Source of the DNA: Catenovulum sediminis
GTDB lineage: Bacteria; Pseudomonadota; Gammaproteobacteria; Enterobacterales; Alteromonadaceae
Direction of reading: 5' to 3'
NCBI RefSeq assembly: GCF_007289895.1
Contig: NZ_CP041660.1
Location: 620,001-684,000, forward strand
DNA: 64,000 bases
Part shown: in pieces, positions 1 to 9,748 of the stretch
Layout: each line of letters begins with the position of its first letter
Numbering within the stretch: the first letter of the stretch is position 1
The notes under the pieces: model-generated
Database searches by the model: none
What the model saw: only the letters and a program-made list of their open reading frames with translations
Told to the model about the DNA's origin: nothing
Translations under genes and position numbers: made by a program

Positions 1-1611
1 GCCATAATAATAAAACAAGTGATGCTGGCCATTGTCACTTTGCCAACCGGCTTCAACCGCTGACAAACGGTAATCTTGCGAAAACTCACCATAATTTAGC
101 ATTAACTTAGTATTAAACGGCAATTCAAACGTTTGGTGTAACATTAAATTATGTATACCCGTTTGTTGTCGTGAGCCAGCAAAAAACTTACCGTCTCTAA
201 AATCTTCTGTTTCACGCAATTGTTTTAAATGAAACGCCGTTGCCGTTAAACCCGGCCACAAAGGGATAGGCAATTCAAGATGGGTTGCCCAGGCAAGCGA
301 ATAATCTAACATACCCAACTCAGTGCCCACAGTGGTAACCAAATGCGGATAAAACGTAAGTTTAGGTTTAATAAAAAAGCTGCTGTCTTCTTTTAGCCAG
401 TTAACTGAATCACCTGCGTTATTGGGCTGCTCAGCTAACTTCAAATCAGCCCCTTGCAAAAACGCACGGTAGTCATTTAAATTACCGCTCACGGCATCCA
501 CCTGAATACCGCTTTGTAAAATTTGTACGGTAAAATGCTCAACTGACTCTGGCGACATTTTACTAACAATGCTCAGCACAACTGCAAAAGTATCAATATG
601 GTTGCCACTATACAGATTGTTTTCAACCGCTATCACTAAATGCTGCTTTTGGCTATCAGCCTGATAGCCAGCCGTACCAATTTTAAAATCGGTAAAACCA
701 CGGGCGCGCAAAGCCTGCCGAATTAATAAAAACGCATCCTGATTTGCAGTATTATTTTTTACATAATCTGGCTCTGCCACATATTTAATACGAGCTGGCT
801 CGATATCCGCACGCGCTTGATACAAATTCGTATTTAAGCCAATGCCCCAATAGGTTTCATCAGACAAGGCATCTTCACTTGCGCCCAACATGGCTTTTGC
901 AAAAAAACGGGTATGCCCACCCAGCCAATTTTTTGGGGTAGAAAGTTCAATACCATAATTGGTGCTAATCGCATCATGCTCTAACAACACAGCGCCCCAA
1001 TCATAAGGTTGCCATTTTACCGCAGCAAAGGTGCCATCTAAACGGCCTAAACGCGATTCACTTTGCCCAACACCCACTGATGCATCAAAATTATAATCAG
1101 CAAAATAACGCGAAAGCACAACATACTTAGAATCAAAATGATTGGCAGCGCCGCCTAAATCTTGAATACCCACAGCTAATTTAAACCAGTTTTCAGGGAT
1201 ATACGGCAGCGCAAATTTAATATTAGCAGAAAGATCAGAGCTTTTGCTGGTTGTGTCTTCGTATGCTGCATTACGGCCAGATACTTCTAAGTTATCCCAC
1301 AAGCCAGCTGCAAAGTGAAAGTTAGGGGTAGTACGATAACTGCCTAAACGCTCTGTTTGGTTAGAGTACATAAACACACCCTGCCCACCACCAAAACTAT
1401 AGGCGCTTGGGGTATTAAAATAACCACCAAAACCTTGTAATGATGGGGTTACGTAAGGGCTGCTGCTTGCGTTACTGCTGGTACTAGTACTTGCGCTCTC
1501 ATCCGCCCAACTATTAAAAGCAAAAGGCAGACACAAAACCGCCAGTTTAAAAACAGAAGTAGCAGATGTTAAATTACAAAGGTTATTTAAAGATAGGTAT
1601 CGTACAGTCAT
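1..1611 (-). CDS. YjbH-like exopolysaccharide outer-membrane protein (3' part lies outside the window)
   Basis: The reading frame is open from an ATG at 1611 (a second ATG sits directly upstream at 1614) to the window edge, so about 537 codons are visible and the C-terminus is missing. The protein starts with a signal peptide (hydrophobic stretch KLAVLCLPFAF, then a small-residue cleavage region), followed by a Ser/Thr-rich linker. The mature part begins with FGGYFNTPSAYSF, which resembles the start of the YjbH/DUF940 family (GGVGLxQTPTARM in E. coli-type proteins). The rest is rich in alternating aromatic and polar residues, as in an outer-membrane barrel. YjbH proteins are linked to exopolysaccharide secretion, which fits its place at the 3' end of this polysaccharide locus. 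Family assignment is by motif and context. Confidence 0.75.
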   Translation of the reverse strand, partial: MTVRYLSLNNLCNLTSATSVFKLAVLCLPFAFNSWADESASTSTSSNASSSPYVTPSLQGFGGYFNTPSAYSFGGGQGVFMYSNQTERLGSYRTTPNFHFAAGLWDNLEVSGRNAAYEDTTSKSSDLSANIKFALPYIPENWFKLAVGIQDLGGAANHFDSKYVVLSRYFADYNFDASVGVGQSESRLGRLDGTFAAVKWQPYDWGAVLLEHDAISTNYGIELSTPKNWLGGHTRFFAKAMLGASEDALSDETYWGIGLNTNLYQARADIEPARIKYVAEPDYVKNNTANQDAFLLIRQALRARGFTDFKIGTAGYQADSQKQHLVIAVENNLYSGNHIDTFAVVLSIVSKMSPESVEHFTVQILQSGIQVDAVSGNLNDYRAFLQGADLKLAEQPNNAGDSVNWLKEDSSFFIKPKLTFYPHLVTTVGTELGMLDYSLAWATHLELPIPLWPGLTATAFHLKQLRETEDFRDGKFFAGSRQQTGIHNLMLHQTFELPFNTKLMLNYGEFSQDYRLSAVEAGWQSDNGQHHLFYYYG

Positions 1612-1666
1612 CATTATATTCTTTAAAAATATGGGCCGCCGATAAAAGCGACGTTTTTATTTCAAT

Positions 1667-1857
1667 GTAGGTCGTCCCTTTAGGGCGACAATTCAAAATC
1701 AATGTAGGTCGTCCTTTAGGGCGACAATGTGCATATTGCGAAAATTTGTCGGGCTAAAGCCGCGACCTACATTTTAGCTTCGAGCTGTGTAGGTCGTCCC
1801 TTTAGGGCGACAACGTGCATAATGCGAAAATTTGTCGGGCTAAAGCCACGACCTACA
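1667..1857. repeat. REP/REPIN cluster between wecA and yjbH
   Basis: Five REP hairpins lie here. Three read on the plus strand as GTAG followed by the stem GTCGTCCC-TTTA-GGGCGAC (one copy lacks a C). Two are in inverse orientation as GTCGGGC-TAAA-GCCGCGAC ending in CTAC. The last four form two head-to-head doublets (REPINs) with a roughly 22-bp spacer containing GTGCAT. A short AGCTTCGAGCTGT heptamer remnant joins the two doublets. This field fills the whole gap between the wecA terminator and yjbH. Confidence 0.9.
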
Positions 1858-1870
1858 AGGCAACAAATAC

Positions 1871-1897
1871 AAAAAAGTCGACCGCTTGGCCGACTTT
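1871..1897 (-). terminator. Rho-independent terminator after wecA
   Basis: Read on the minus strand, AAAGTCG and CGACTTT form a 7-bp stem, followed by a run of T residues (TTTTTT overlapping the stem end). It begins six bases past the wecA stop codon. It suggests that the main polysaccharide transcript ends here and that yjbH is transcribed separately or by read-through. Confidence 0.75.
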
Positions 1898-1902
1898 ATT
1901 AA

Positions 1903-2985
1903 CTATTTGGCTGATGCCAACCTAGCTTGTTTTTTCCTTAACCGCTTAACAGTCGCCCTGCGAACAAAACGAACCAGCTTCCAAACATGCATTAAGGCAT
2001 AACAATATAATACAAACACAGCTAAGAAGGAAACAAACATAAACCATTCTGGTAACTGATAAATCTCACCTGCAATACCAAAACCAGAATACAACAAAGA
2101 CAAGCTAAAAATAATGGCTAATGACTGTCGCGAACTAAAGCCTGCTCTTAAAAAGATGTGATGCAAATGGTCTCTATCTGGCAAAAACGCTGACTGACCT
2201 TTACGAACACGGCGATAAATAATGGCCGCCATATCCATTAAAGGGATACCAATAATCCAAAGTGCTGTTACTGTTCTAAATGCAGGTGCATCTGACTGAG
2301 TACCCAAGGTTAATAACCAGATAACACTTAAGCCAATAAACATAGATCCCGCATCACCCATAAATATCTTTTTAACAGGGCCAGGCACTAAACTTAAATT
2401 AAATGCTAAATAAGGAATAATGGCACAAACCAAAATTACTGGCAATGCTAATAAGCTACCCTGCTCGGTTAAATAAAACAAAATGCCAATACTTGCAAAG
2501 GTGTTTAGGGCAAGCGACCCCGCTAAACCATCAATACCATCTGTCATATTAAACGCATTTATTGCACCAATAACGGCAATAAAGGTTAATATTGTACCGG
2601 CGATACCAATATCAATAACACCTAAACCAACTAAATCACCTAAGTTGTGTATATATTTACCCGCGCCATAAACCATAATACTGGCTATTAATATTTGCGA
2701 CACAATACGCGAGCGCACGCTTAGGTTGTGGTAGTCATCTAACACACCTAAAAACACAACAAAGGCTGATGATATTAAAAATAAAGTAATTAATTTGTCA
2801 CCCGGAAATGCAACCAAACAAGCAGTTAACGTTGCAATATAAAACGCAATACCACCGATTAAAGGAATAGAACCTTTATGCAGTTTTCGCGCGTTGGGTT
2901 TATCGACAAGACCGATTTTTTCGGCAAAGGGTTGTAATATAAAAACTGATGCAAAACTAATAGCAATCGCGGCTATTATTTCCAT
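1903..2985 (-). CDS. wecA: UDP-GlcNAc (or related):undecaprenyl-phosphate sugar-1-P transferase, WecA family
   Basis: 360 residues, a polytopic membrane protein of the MraY/WecA family. Visible signatures are DDYHNL (residues 83-88, catalytic aspartates), NAFNMTDGIDGLAG, FMGDAGSMFIG, and the cytoplasmic loop PDRDHLHHIFLRAG that marks the WecA/WbpL branch. The enzyme loads the first sugar phosphate onto undecaprenyl phosphate and so starts each repeat unit. A basic tail (RRATVKRLRKKQ) closes the protein. It is the last gene before a terminator in the polysaccharide locus and is separated by 184 bp from gmm, so it may have its own promoter. The exact sugar (GlcNAc, GalNAc or a deoxy sugar) cannot be read from the sequence. 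Confidence 0.9.
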   Translation of the reverse strand: MEIIAAIAISFASVFILQPFAEKIGLVDKPNARKLHKGSIPLIGGIAFYIATLTACLVAFPGDKLITLFLISSAFVVFLGVLDDYHNLSVRSRIVSQILIASIMVYGAGKYIHNLGDLVGLGVIDIGIAGTILTFIAVIGAINAFNMTDGIDGLAGSLALNTFASIGILFYLTEQGSLLALPVILVCAIIPYLAFNLSLVPGPVKKIFMGDAGSMFIGLSVIWLLTLGTQSDAPAFRTVTALWIIGIPLMDMAAIIYRRVRKGQSAFLPDRDHLHHIFLRAGFSSRQSLAIIFSLSLLYSGFGIAGEIYQLPEWFMFVSFLAVFVLYCYALMHVWKLVRFVRRATVKRLRKKQARLASAK

Positions 2986-3169
2986 ACAAAACTCCGTTTA
3001 AGAGAAACGCTAATTCATTCGGCGCTAATGATACAACAAGTAATCAAGCTTGAATATGACAGAATTAATAAAATGCGTACTAAAGCTCATATACATTTAA
3101 AATAGCACAAGTTTAGAACAAAACACTTACGAAAGATCAAAAAACAAAACAACCATTGGTCATTTCAAG

Positions 3170-3619
3170 TTAAAAATTTAAATAGTCTTTAGTATAGTTG
3201 TGCACTAAATCTGAATTTAGGGCCTCTTCAACAGAAAACCATTTGTAAGACTCGTGCTGACTATTTAAAACCAAACTTTCTAAATTACTTTTAACTTTAT
3301 AAGCTAACACAACATAGTGAGTTGATACGTGCTCATCAACAAAACTATCTTTATAAAAATGCTGATAAACATTCATGAAATCTGCTTTTGCTATTGCTAA
3401 TGGGCTACCCAGCTCGGACTCTGCAATACGCTGAAACGCGCTTTCAAGTGATTCATTTTTATAAACCCGCCCGCCTGGCACAAACCAATAGCCTTGTGCG
3501 GGTTTATTTAAACGCTTGCCCAGTAAAATTTCTTGCTTATCATTTTCTACAATAATATCAATTGAAATTAAAGGTGCACTGGCAACAAGCGTTTTAAATG
3601 TAGCTTTCGCTAAAAACAA
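3170..3619 (-). CDS. gmm: GDP-mannose mannosyl hydrolase (Nudix family)
   Basis: 149 residues. The Gmm hallmarks are QGYWFVPGGRVYKNESLESA and the downstream ESELG, a Nudix box with the family's characteristic departures from GX5EX7REUXEEXGU. The protein begins MFLAKATFKTLVASAPLISID, closely like other Gmm N-termini. It hydrolyses GDP-mannose to GDP and mannose and is thought to balance GDP-mannose against GDP-fucose. The start is a TTG at 3619, only 2 bp after the fcl stop and about 6 bases after GAGG within the fcl end; no ATG gives a full-length protein. It follows fcl directly, as in colanic-acid clusters. Confidence 0.88.
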   Translation of the reverse strand: MFLAKATFKTLVASAPLISIDIIVENDKQEILLGKRLNKPAQGYWFVPGGRVYKNESLESAFQRIAESELGSPLAIAKADFMNVYQHFYKDSFVDEHVSTHYVVLAYKVKSNLESLVLNSQHESYKWFSVEEALNSDLVHNYTKDYLNF

Positions 3620-3621
3620 CC

Positions 3622-4581
3622 TTAACCTCTAAACTTGTTCTGATTGTTTAAAAACCATTGATACGTTTGCGCTAAACCATCTTCAAGACTAATTGTATAT
3701 TTCCAACCTAAAGCTTCTAAACGTGACGAGTCCATTAATTTACGGGGAGCTCCATCTGGTTTAGTAGCATCAAATTTAATTTCACCTTCAAAGCCAACCA
3801 CTTTCGCAACCGTTTCAACTAATTCACGAATTGTACAATCAACACCTGTACCCACATTAATATGGCTTAACATAGGCTGAGTATTGGCCTGATAAGTTTC
3901 ATCATCTAAATTCATAATATGAATACATGCTGCAGCCATATCATCTACATGTAAAAATTCGCGCATGGGTTTGCCAGAGCCCCAAGCAATCACTTCTGAA
4001 GCATTATTTAATTTAGCTTCATGAAAACGGCGGATAAGCGCAGGAATAACATGCGAGTTTTCAGGGTGAAAATTATCGTTTTCACCATATAAATTAGTTG
4101 GCATAGCACTGCGAAAATTGCGACCATACTGGCGATTATAAGATTCACACAACTTAATACCGGCAATTTTGGCAATTGCATAAGGCTCATTTGTTGGCTC
4201 TAACGTACCAGTTAACAAAGCTTCCTCTTTCATTGGCTGTTCAGCCAATTTTGGATAAATACAAGAAGAACCTAAAAACAATAAATCATTTACGCCAGCT
4301 AAATGAGCAGAATGTACAATATTGCATTCCATCATTAAGTTTTCGTAAATAAACTCCGCTGGGTAAGTATTATTTGCAATAATACCGCCCACTTTTGCAG
4401 CGGCTAGATACACTTGATCAATATTTTCAGTTTTAAAAAACTCAGCAACCGCAGCTTGATCTAATAAATTTAATTCTGATCTATCACGAACAATAATTTC
4501 TATGTCTGGCTGGTTTTCAAGTTGGCGGACGATTGCCGAGCCAACCATGCCCTTGTGCCCTGCAACAAATATTTTTTTCAT
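3622..4581 (-). CDS. fcl: GDP-L-fucose synthase (GDP-4-keto-6-deoxymannose 3,5-epimerase/4-reductase)
   Basis: 319 residues of an extended SDR. An N-terminal NADP-binding loop GHKGMVGSA is followed by the catalytic SSCIYP and Y-x3-K motif (PYAIAKIAG), and GTGVDCTI near residue 245 is typical of Fcl. It converts GDP-4-keto-6-deoxy-D-mannose, the product of Gmd encoded two genes upstream in the transcript, to GDP-L-fucose. Length and motifs are standard. With gmd and gmm it forms the GDP-fucose branch of the locus; a GT2 gene is inserted between gmd and fcl. Confidence 0.95.
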   Translation of the reverse strand: MKKIFVAGHKGMVGSAIVRQLENQPDIEIIVRDRSELNLLDQAAVAEFFKTENIDQVYLAAAKVGGIIANNTYPAEFIYENLMMECNIVHSAHLAGVNDLLFLGSSCIYPKLAEQPMKEEALLTGTLEPTNEPYAIAKIAGIKLCESYNRQYGRNFRSAMPTNLYGENDNFHPENSHVIPALIRRFHEAKLNNASEVIAWGSGKPMREFLHVDDMAAACIHIMNLDDETYQANTQPMLSHINVGTGVDCTIRELVETVAKVVGFEGEIKFDATKPDGAPRKLMDSSRLEALGWKYTISLEDGLAQTYQWFLNNQNKFRG

Positions 4582-4606
4582 AATTTTAACTCTTACAAAA
4601 TCTAAA

Positions 4607-5359
4607 TTACTTCTTCAAAAATTGCGGTATTTTAGACAAGTTTTTAAACGTTAAAGCCCTTAACCAAGGTAAACCATTCGTTTTTAACGCAAGCTTATCT
4701 TCTTTTGATTTTCGAATAATATTTTTTAAACTACGGTTACTTGCACCGCCAACTCGCATTTTAACCAATACTTTAGGGATATAATGCGTTGTTACTTGGC
4801 CTTTCCATAAATAACGCAAAATAGAATCATAATCAGCAGCAATTTTATAACCTAAATTAAAGCCGCCTAAAGCTTGGTACTTTTCGCGTCTCATGTAAAA
4901 GGTAGGGTGTGGTGGCATCCAACCTGATTTCAATTTCTCAAATTTAAAATCACCACTAACCCACTTTCGAACAACTTTTGACGTATCTTCTTTTTGCACA
5001 TAATCTAAATCAGCATACACAGAATCAGCTAGACTCTTTTCAAACGCATCAACAATATTTTGAACTGCATTCTCATCTGAAAATATATCGTCTGAGTGCA
5101 TAAAACCAATAACATCACCGGTTGCGACATTTATGCCTTTATTCAACGCATCATAAATACCCTTGTCTGGTTCGCTAACTAATATACCGACTCGCTCACC
5201 AACCTCTTTTACAACTTCAACTGTATTATCTTTTGATGCACCATCAATAATAATGTGCTCGATATTTTGATAGGTTTGATTATTGACAGATTTAATTGCA
5301 TCTACCACGGTATTTGCACTGTTATAAGTTGCAGTGATTATTGAAACTTTTAAAGACAT
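4607..5359 (-). CDS. Glycosyltransferase family 2 (WcaE-like)
   Basis: 250 residues with a GT-A fold signature: [18 protein letters not shown] at the N-terminus, the [10 protein letters not shown] nucleotide-binding segment, [13 protein letters not shown] and the DxD-like HSDD metal site (around residue 90). The central [13 protein letters not shown] and IAADYD motifs are shared with colanic-acid WcaE-type fucosyl/galactosyl transferases. It is cytoplasmic and likely adds one sugar to the lipid-linked repeat. Its position between gmd and fcl makes GDP-fucose a reasonable donor guess, but that is inference. Confidence 0.85.
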   Translation of the reverse strand: MSLKVSIITATYNSANTVVDAIKSVNNQTYQNIEHIIIDGASKDNTVEVVKEVGERVGILVSEPDKGIYDALNKGINVATGDVIGFMHSDDIFSDENAVQNIVDAFEKSLADSVYADLDYVQKEDTSKVVRKWVSGDFKFEKLKSGWMPPHPTFYMRREKYQALGGFNLGYKIAADYDSILRYLWKGQVTTHYIPKVLVKMRVGGASNRSLKNIIRKSKEDKLALKTNGLPWLRALTFKNLSKIPQFLKK

Positions 5360-5434
5360 TTGTGTTCCGTAAATAGCTATACCCCAGGACTACATAACGT
5401 TCTATTTTATGCTTAAAAATGATAAATGAGTCAT

Positions 5435-5457
5435 GTAGGCCGGGCATTAGCCCGACA
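5435..5457. repeat. Solitary REP hairpin between GT2 and gmd
   Basis: A GTAG is followed by a stem closing with CCCGAC around an ATTA loop. It is the only REP inside the otherwise repeat-free 2.0-19.2 kb part of the locus. It is a variant (GGC instead of GTC after GTAG, loop ATTA instead of TTTA). It lies in the 121-bp gap upstream of the GT2 gene and may act as an mRNA processing or stabilising hairpin. Confidence 0.75.
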
Positions 5458-5480
5458 AAAAAGAAATAATACGAATCGGC

Positions 5481-6599
5481 TTATTCTACCGATACACTAA
5501 CACTGTGACCATGCGATTTTAATAAAGCATGTTGTTTAGCTTTATCTAAATCATGTGCAACCATTTCAGCACACATTTCTTCAACAGTAATTTCCGGTAC
5601 CCAGCCTAATTTAGCTTTGGCTTTAGATGGGTCACCTAATAAAGTTTCAACTTCTGCAGGGCGGAAGTATTTAGGATCAACCTTAACAATCACGTCACCT
5701 ATGTTTAATGCAGGTGCTTTTTCTGCATCAGTAATAGCGGCAACAGTTGCTATTTCATCTACACCTTCACCGCTAAACTCGACCTCTATACCTGCATTTT
5801 GCGCAGATAATTTTACAAATTCACGAACTGAAATTTGCTTGCCAGTCGCAATTACAAAATCTTCTGGTTTGTCCTGTTGCAACATCATCCATTGCATACG
5901 TACATAATCTTTTGCATGACCCCAGTCACGCAAAGCGTCCATATTACCTAGGTATAAACATTTTTCTAAACCTTGAGCGATATTCGCAATACCACGCGTT
6001 ATTTTACGGGTTACAAAGGTTTCACCACGGCGTGGGGATTCATGGTTAAACAAAATACCATTACAAGCATACATGCCGTAAGATTCACGATAATTAACTG
6101 CAATCCAGTAAGCATACATTTTTGCTACGGCATATGGTGAACGTGGGTGAAATGGCGTTGTTTCTTTTTGTGGTATCTCTTGCACTTCACCATAAAGCTC
6201 AGAAGTAGAAGCTTGATAAAACTTAGTCTTCTTTTCTAAACCTAAAAAGCGAATCGCTTCTAATAAACGTAATGTACCGATTGCATCAACATCAGCTGTA
6301 TACTCAGGGCATTCAAACGAAACAGCAACGTGAGACTGCGCACCCAAGTTATAAACTTCATCTGGCTGAACCTCTTTTAAGATACGAGTCAGGTTAGATG
6401 AATCTGTTAAATCACCATAATGCAAAAAGAATTTTGGGTTAGACTCATGCGGATCTTGATAAATATGATCAACTCTTTCTGTATTAAATAACGAAGCGCG
6501 GCGTTTAATGCCATGAACTTCGTATCCCTTTTCCAATAAAAACTCAGCTAAATAAGAACCATCTTGGCCTGTAACACCAGTAATTAATGCCTTTTTCAT
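5481..6599 (-). CDS. gmd: GDP-mannose 4,6-dehydratase
   Basis: 372 residues, the normal Gmd length. The N-terminus [20 protein letters not shown] contains the NADP loop. [10 protein letters not shown] holds the catalytic Thr/Ser-Glu, and [12 protein letters not shown] holds Y-x3-[18 protein letters not shown] is diagnostic of Gmd. It makes GDP-4-keto-6-deoxy-D-mannose, used by Fcl encoded downstream. Its 5' end overlaps the stop of the preceding SDR gene's neighbour by four bases (ATGA type), which indicates translational coupling. Confidence 0.96.
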   Translation of the reverse strand: MKKALITGVTGQDGSYLAEFLLEKGYEVHGIKRRASLFNTERVDHIYQDPHESNPKFFLHYGDLTDSSNLTRILKEVQPDEVYNLGAQSHVAVSFECPEYTADVDAIGTLRLLEAIRFLGLEKKTKFYQASTSELYGEVQEIPQKETTPFHPRSPYAVAKMYAYWIAVNYRESYGMYACNGILFNHESPRRGETFVTRKITRGIANIAQGLEKCLYLGNMDALRDWGHAKDYVRMQWMMLQQDKPEDFVIATGKQISVREFVKLSAQNAGIEVEFSGEGVDEIATVAAITDAEKAPALNIGDVIVKVDPKYFRPAEVETLLGDPSKAKAKLGWVPEITVEEMCAEMVAHDLDKAKQHALLKSHGHSVSVSVE

Positions 6600-7579
6600 T
6601 TTAAATCTTTACCTTTATTAATCCAATTAAGAGTCTGACTAACTCCCTCTTCTAAACTCACTACTTCTTCCTCATCAATAGGAGCCAAGTAATTTGCAGG
6701 AATTATGTTTTCTGTCGTCATATTTTTTAATCTAAAGCTAGTCAGTGGAAAATGCATTCCAAATATTTTCAAAAAGTCGCCAAATTTAGCAAGCCCAAGA
6801 CACAATATTTTAGGCATGGTGAAAGGCGCTTTTTTCCCAGCTTTCCTAGAGATAATATTCGCCCATTCTACAATATTGATAGGTTTTTTATCACCTAAAT
6901 AAAAAATTTTTCCAGTTTCATAACCGTCACTATCAACTAAATTAAAAACTTGAGTTAAAGCATTATCGATGAAACCATATGTCTTTTTAATTGATTTGAT
7001 ACCAGGGTTGAAGTATTTCCCAGCTAAAACCACATCAAAAAAATTCCTATACGGCACTCCAAACCAAGGCCCCCAAATAGAGGTGGGGCGCACTATATAA
7101 GTCTGCGGTAGTTCTTGTAAAAAACTTTTTGTAATTAACTCAGTTTCAACTTTACTGTGACCATAAATAGTAGTTGGCGAGTAGTCATCGTCATCTTTTG
7201 GATAGTAACCAATACCACAAACTAGCATACTCGAAAAAACAAGGAACTTCGAAACTGTACCGCACTCGATAATGGCCTCGCATAAGGTTTTAACGCCAAG
7301 GGTGTTCGAGTCATAATCGTCCAGACTAACCCCATCCAAATCAGTCCTAGCCGCCATATGTATGACAACGTCGGGTTTAAATTCGTTTATAGCAGAAAAG
7401 GTTTCTGACCTATTCCTGAGATCAACTTGCTTATGGACAGTTACAGCAGCAATATTTTTAGGTGGCTCTATGTCTAGACTTAAAACTTGAAAGTGGTCAC
7501 TCTTACTCATTAAATATTGAACAACATTAGTCCCTATAAAACCAGAGCCACCTGTAACTAAAACTTTTTTAAAACTCAT
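6596..7579 (-). CDS. NAD-dependent epimerase/dehydratase (extended SDR), substrate unknown
   Basis: 327 residues. [18 protein letters not shown] gives the Rossmann loop, [12 protein letters not shown] and VFSSMLVCG the central strands, and [11 protein letters not shown] the Y-x3-K catalytic pair. The body matches nucleotide-sugar epimerases/4-reductases, and the C-terminal third carries a hydrophobic segment [22 protein letters not shown]. It overlaps gmd by 4 bp and so is co-translated with it, suggesting that it acts on a nucleotide sugar or lipid-linked sugar of this polymer. I cannot name the substrate. Confidence 0.8.
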   Translation of the reverse strand: MSFKKVLVTGGSGFIGTNVVQYLMSKSDHFQVLSLDIEPPKNIAAVTVHKQVDLRNRSETFSAINEFKPDVVIHMAARTDLDGVSLDDYDSNTLGVKTLCEAIIECGTVSKFLVFSSMLVCGIGYYPKDDDDYSPTTIYGHSKVETELITKSFLQELPQTYIVRPTSIWGPWFGVPYRNFFDVVLAGKYFNPGIKSIKKTYGFIDNALTQVFNLVDSDGYETGKIFYLGDKKPINIVEWANIISRKAGKKAPFTMPKILCLGLAKFGDFLKIFGMHFPLTSFRLKNMTTENIIPANYLAPIDEEEVVSLEEGVSQTLNWINKGKDLK

Positions 7580-7619
7580 AACGTATGTATTAATTCCATA
7601 TCTAAATTAACTAAAGAGT

Positions 7620-8711
7620 TCAATCTAACTTATTAACTTTCAAAAACTCTTTCCATTCACGGCCAATTGCAGCCATATTAAATGCTTGGCTCTTTACAAT
7701 AGCTTTCTGAGCTATCTGACTATACTTAACTGGTTGTTCCGATAATTGGTCTAAAATAGTTGAAGCAAATGTGATAAATCGCTCTTCTGGACAGAAAAAC
7801 GAATCATAACCATTTTCGATTATTTCTTTGGGGCCAATATGGTCGGTCGTTAAAACAATCACTCCTTGACTCATGGCTTCAATAATAACCAAACCGAACA
7901 GCTCTTCCCATCCCGGAATTCTTTTAGATGGTAATACAAGGACATTGGTCTTTGCTAATAACTCTTTAATTTTTCCACGACTCGATATAAAGCCATGATA
8001 AACATTGTTTCCACTACTGCCTGCCCAGTGGACAACTTTCTTTTCTAAACTTCCTTTTCCAATAACTTGGAATTTTAGTGTTTCCCGCTCGCTAAAATTT
8101 TTTGACAACTCTAGAAATTCTGAAATCCCTTTTTCTGCTTCCAAGCGGCCTAAAAACGTTACATTTTCAGGTTTCTGCCACTTATCAGAAAACAATTTAT
8201 CACTTATTTTTGATATATCTACCACGTGGTATATTTGAGTAACTGCATAAGGAACTTTACATTGGTTTGACTCCAAAAAATTCATTACAGAATTTTTTGT
8301 TGCTTTAGTAACAGCAATAACGCCGTTTAATTTCGGCAAACTTTTTATCCATAATTTTTTGGCTAACTTATTCAAAAAGGAAGGATAACGGACAGGTGGT
8401 GACTCAACCCAATATGGCCACGATGTATGAAGATACACTTTATTTTTTCCAGATAAAATAAAAGCATAAATCAGAAATCTGAAATTAAAAGGTGCCGTAC
8501 CAATGATAACTGTAGCATTTCTCTTAAAAAACATACTTAATATAAATAACAGAGAATTGACAGTACTCTTTTGCATTTTTCGGTGTTTAACGATATCTCG
8601 AACTAAAAAGCGAAAAGGCTGTATATTAAAATATTGAACCTCAGCTACGCTTTCCAACGCTTTAAAATACAGAGAGCCATCAAAATCATGAAGCACAATA
8701 ACCTTGCTCAA
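7620..8711 (-). CDS. Glycosyltransferase family 4
   Basis: 363 residues with a GT-B fold. The C-terminal half shows VTFLGRLEAEKGISEFLEL (donor-domain start), VIGKGS, and EELFGLVIIEAMSQG, which contains the E-x7-E donor-binding motif of retaining GT4 enzymes. The N-terminal acceptor domain is poorly conserved and fairly hydrophobic (FRFLIYAFILSG), consistent with membrane association. It overlaps the next upstream GT4 by 4 bp. Acceptor and donor cannot be deduced. Base composition is AT-rich like its neighbours, typical of O-antigen/capsule inserts. Confidence 0.85.
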   Translation of the reverse strand: MSKVIVLHDFDGSLYFKALESVAEVQYFNIQPFRFLVRDIVKHRKMQKSTVNSLLFILSMFFKRNATVIIGTAPFNFRFLIYAFILSGKNKVYLHTSWPYWVESPPVRYPSFLNKLAKKLWIKSLPKLNGVIAVTKATKNSVMNFLESNQCKVPYAVTQIYHVVDISKISDKLFSDKWQKPENVTFLGRLEAEKGISEFLELSKNFSERETLKFQVIGKGSLEKKVVHWAGSSGNNVYHGFISSRGKIKELLAKTNVLVLPSKRIPGWEELFGLVIIEAMSQGVIVLTTDHIGPKEIIENGYDSFFCPEERFITFASTILDQLSEQPVKYSQIAQKAIVKSQAFNMAAIGREWKEFLKVNKLD

Positions 8712-9748
8712 AACAAACCCTCAAGCGCTTTATATAGCTTTTGTTTAATTACGTCCCAATCATACTGCTTCAATATATTATGCTTCGTTGCATGATCAAA
8801 ACTTAATTCAGAACCCAATAAACGTAATAATGATTCATCATTATTTAAATCAAAATAATATATATTGTTATGTTGAAATTCTCTAAAAGCAGGTATATCT
8901 GAGGCGATAACTGGGGTGTTATAATTCAGTGACTCTACAATAGGCAAACCAAACCCTTCATATAGTGATGGAAATACAAAAGCCTTTGCATTTGTATACA
9001 AGTTAACTAACTCACCATCACTTACATGACCAGGGTACACTATTCCACCTTGTGAATCTCCTTTATGCCCGACTATGACCAAGCATGCCTCTTGGTTACT
9101 TTGCCGATACTTCAAAAAGACTCTTTTTAGTTGCTCTATATTTTTATGAGGTCTGCCATTCCCTGCATATAAAAAATAAGACTTTGAAACTAAACCTATG
9201 CTGTCTAAAAAAGATTCAACTTCTGGTGCATTTAAAAAAACACCTTCACTTGTATTTACAGAATCCAAGTTAAATATACTTTTAATATCTTTTTTAGACG
9301 TCTCTGAAATAGTTAGTATTAAATCACTATTTTTCAATGACCTCGACACAATAGGGCGATAGTATAAGCGGCCCAAAAAACTTATAAACTTACTGCCAAA
9401 AAACGTAGGTACTAACTCGTACATCAAATCGTGCACAGTTACAACCGTCTTTATATTTGAAAGTTTTTTAGACAACCCAGAGTAATGAAAACTAATATAG
9501 TGAGTAGGTTTTAACTTTGCTACAAGTTTATGAAACCGTAACCAATGATAAAAATTAAAAGGTTTAAAATCAGTTAAACACTGCTCAATGTGTTCATAAC
9601 CTTGTATTGGTTCATTTACAATTAACACAATATTTTTCTCACCAAATTTTTCAATTATGAAGTCTGTATATTTAAGTGAAAAACGGGAGATACCTGTTGC
9701 ATTGCGGCTCACTAACCTACAATCTAATGCAATTTTATTTGTAGTCAT
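8708..9748 (-). CDS. Glycosyltransferase family 4 (mannosyl/rhamnosyl-type)
   Basis: 346 residues. VVTVHDLMYELVP lies in the N-terminal domain, and YFLYAGNGRPHKNIEQLKRVF and VFPSLYEGFGLPIVESLNYN in the donor domain. The EGFGLPIVE stretch is the canonical E-x7-E of GT4 mannosyl/rhamnosyl transferases. It overlaps its upstream neighbour by 14 bp and its downstream neighbour by 4 bp, so three GT4 genes form a tightly coupled run. GDP-mannose is available in this cell through the gmd/gmm branch, but use of that donor is a guess. Confidence 0.87.
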   Translation of the reverse strand: MTTNKIALDCRLVSRNATGISRFSLKYTDFIIEKFGEKNIVLIVNEPIQGYEHIEQCLTDFKPFNFYHWLRFHKLVAKLKPTHYISFHYSGLSKKLSNIKTVVTVHDLMYELVPTFFGSKFISFLGRLYYRPIVSRSLKNSDLILTISETSKKDIKSIFNLDSVNTSEGVFLNAPEVESFLDSIGLVSKSYFLYAGNGRPHKNIEQLKRVFLKYRQSNQEACLVIVGHKGDSQGGIVYPGHVSDGELVNLYTNAKAFVFPSLYEGFGLPIVESLNYNTPVIASDIPAFREFQHNNIYYFDLNNDESLLRLLGSELSFDHATKHNILKQYDWDVIKQKLYKALEGLF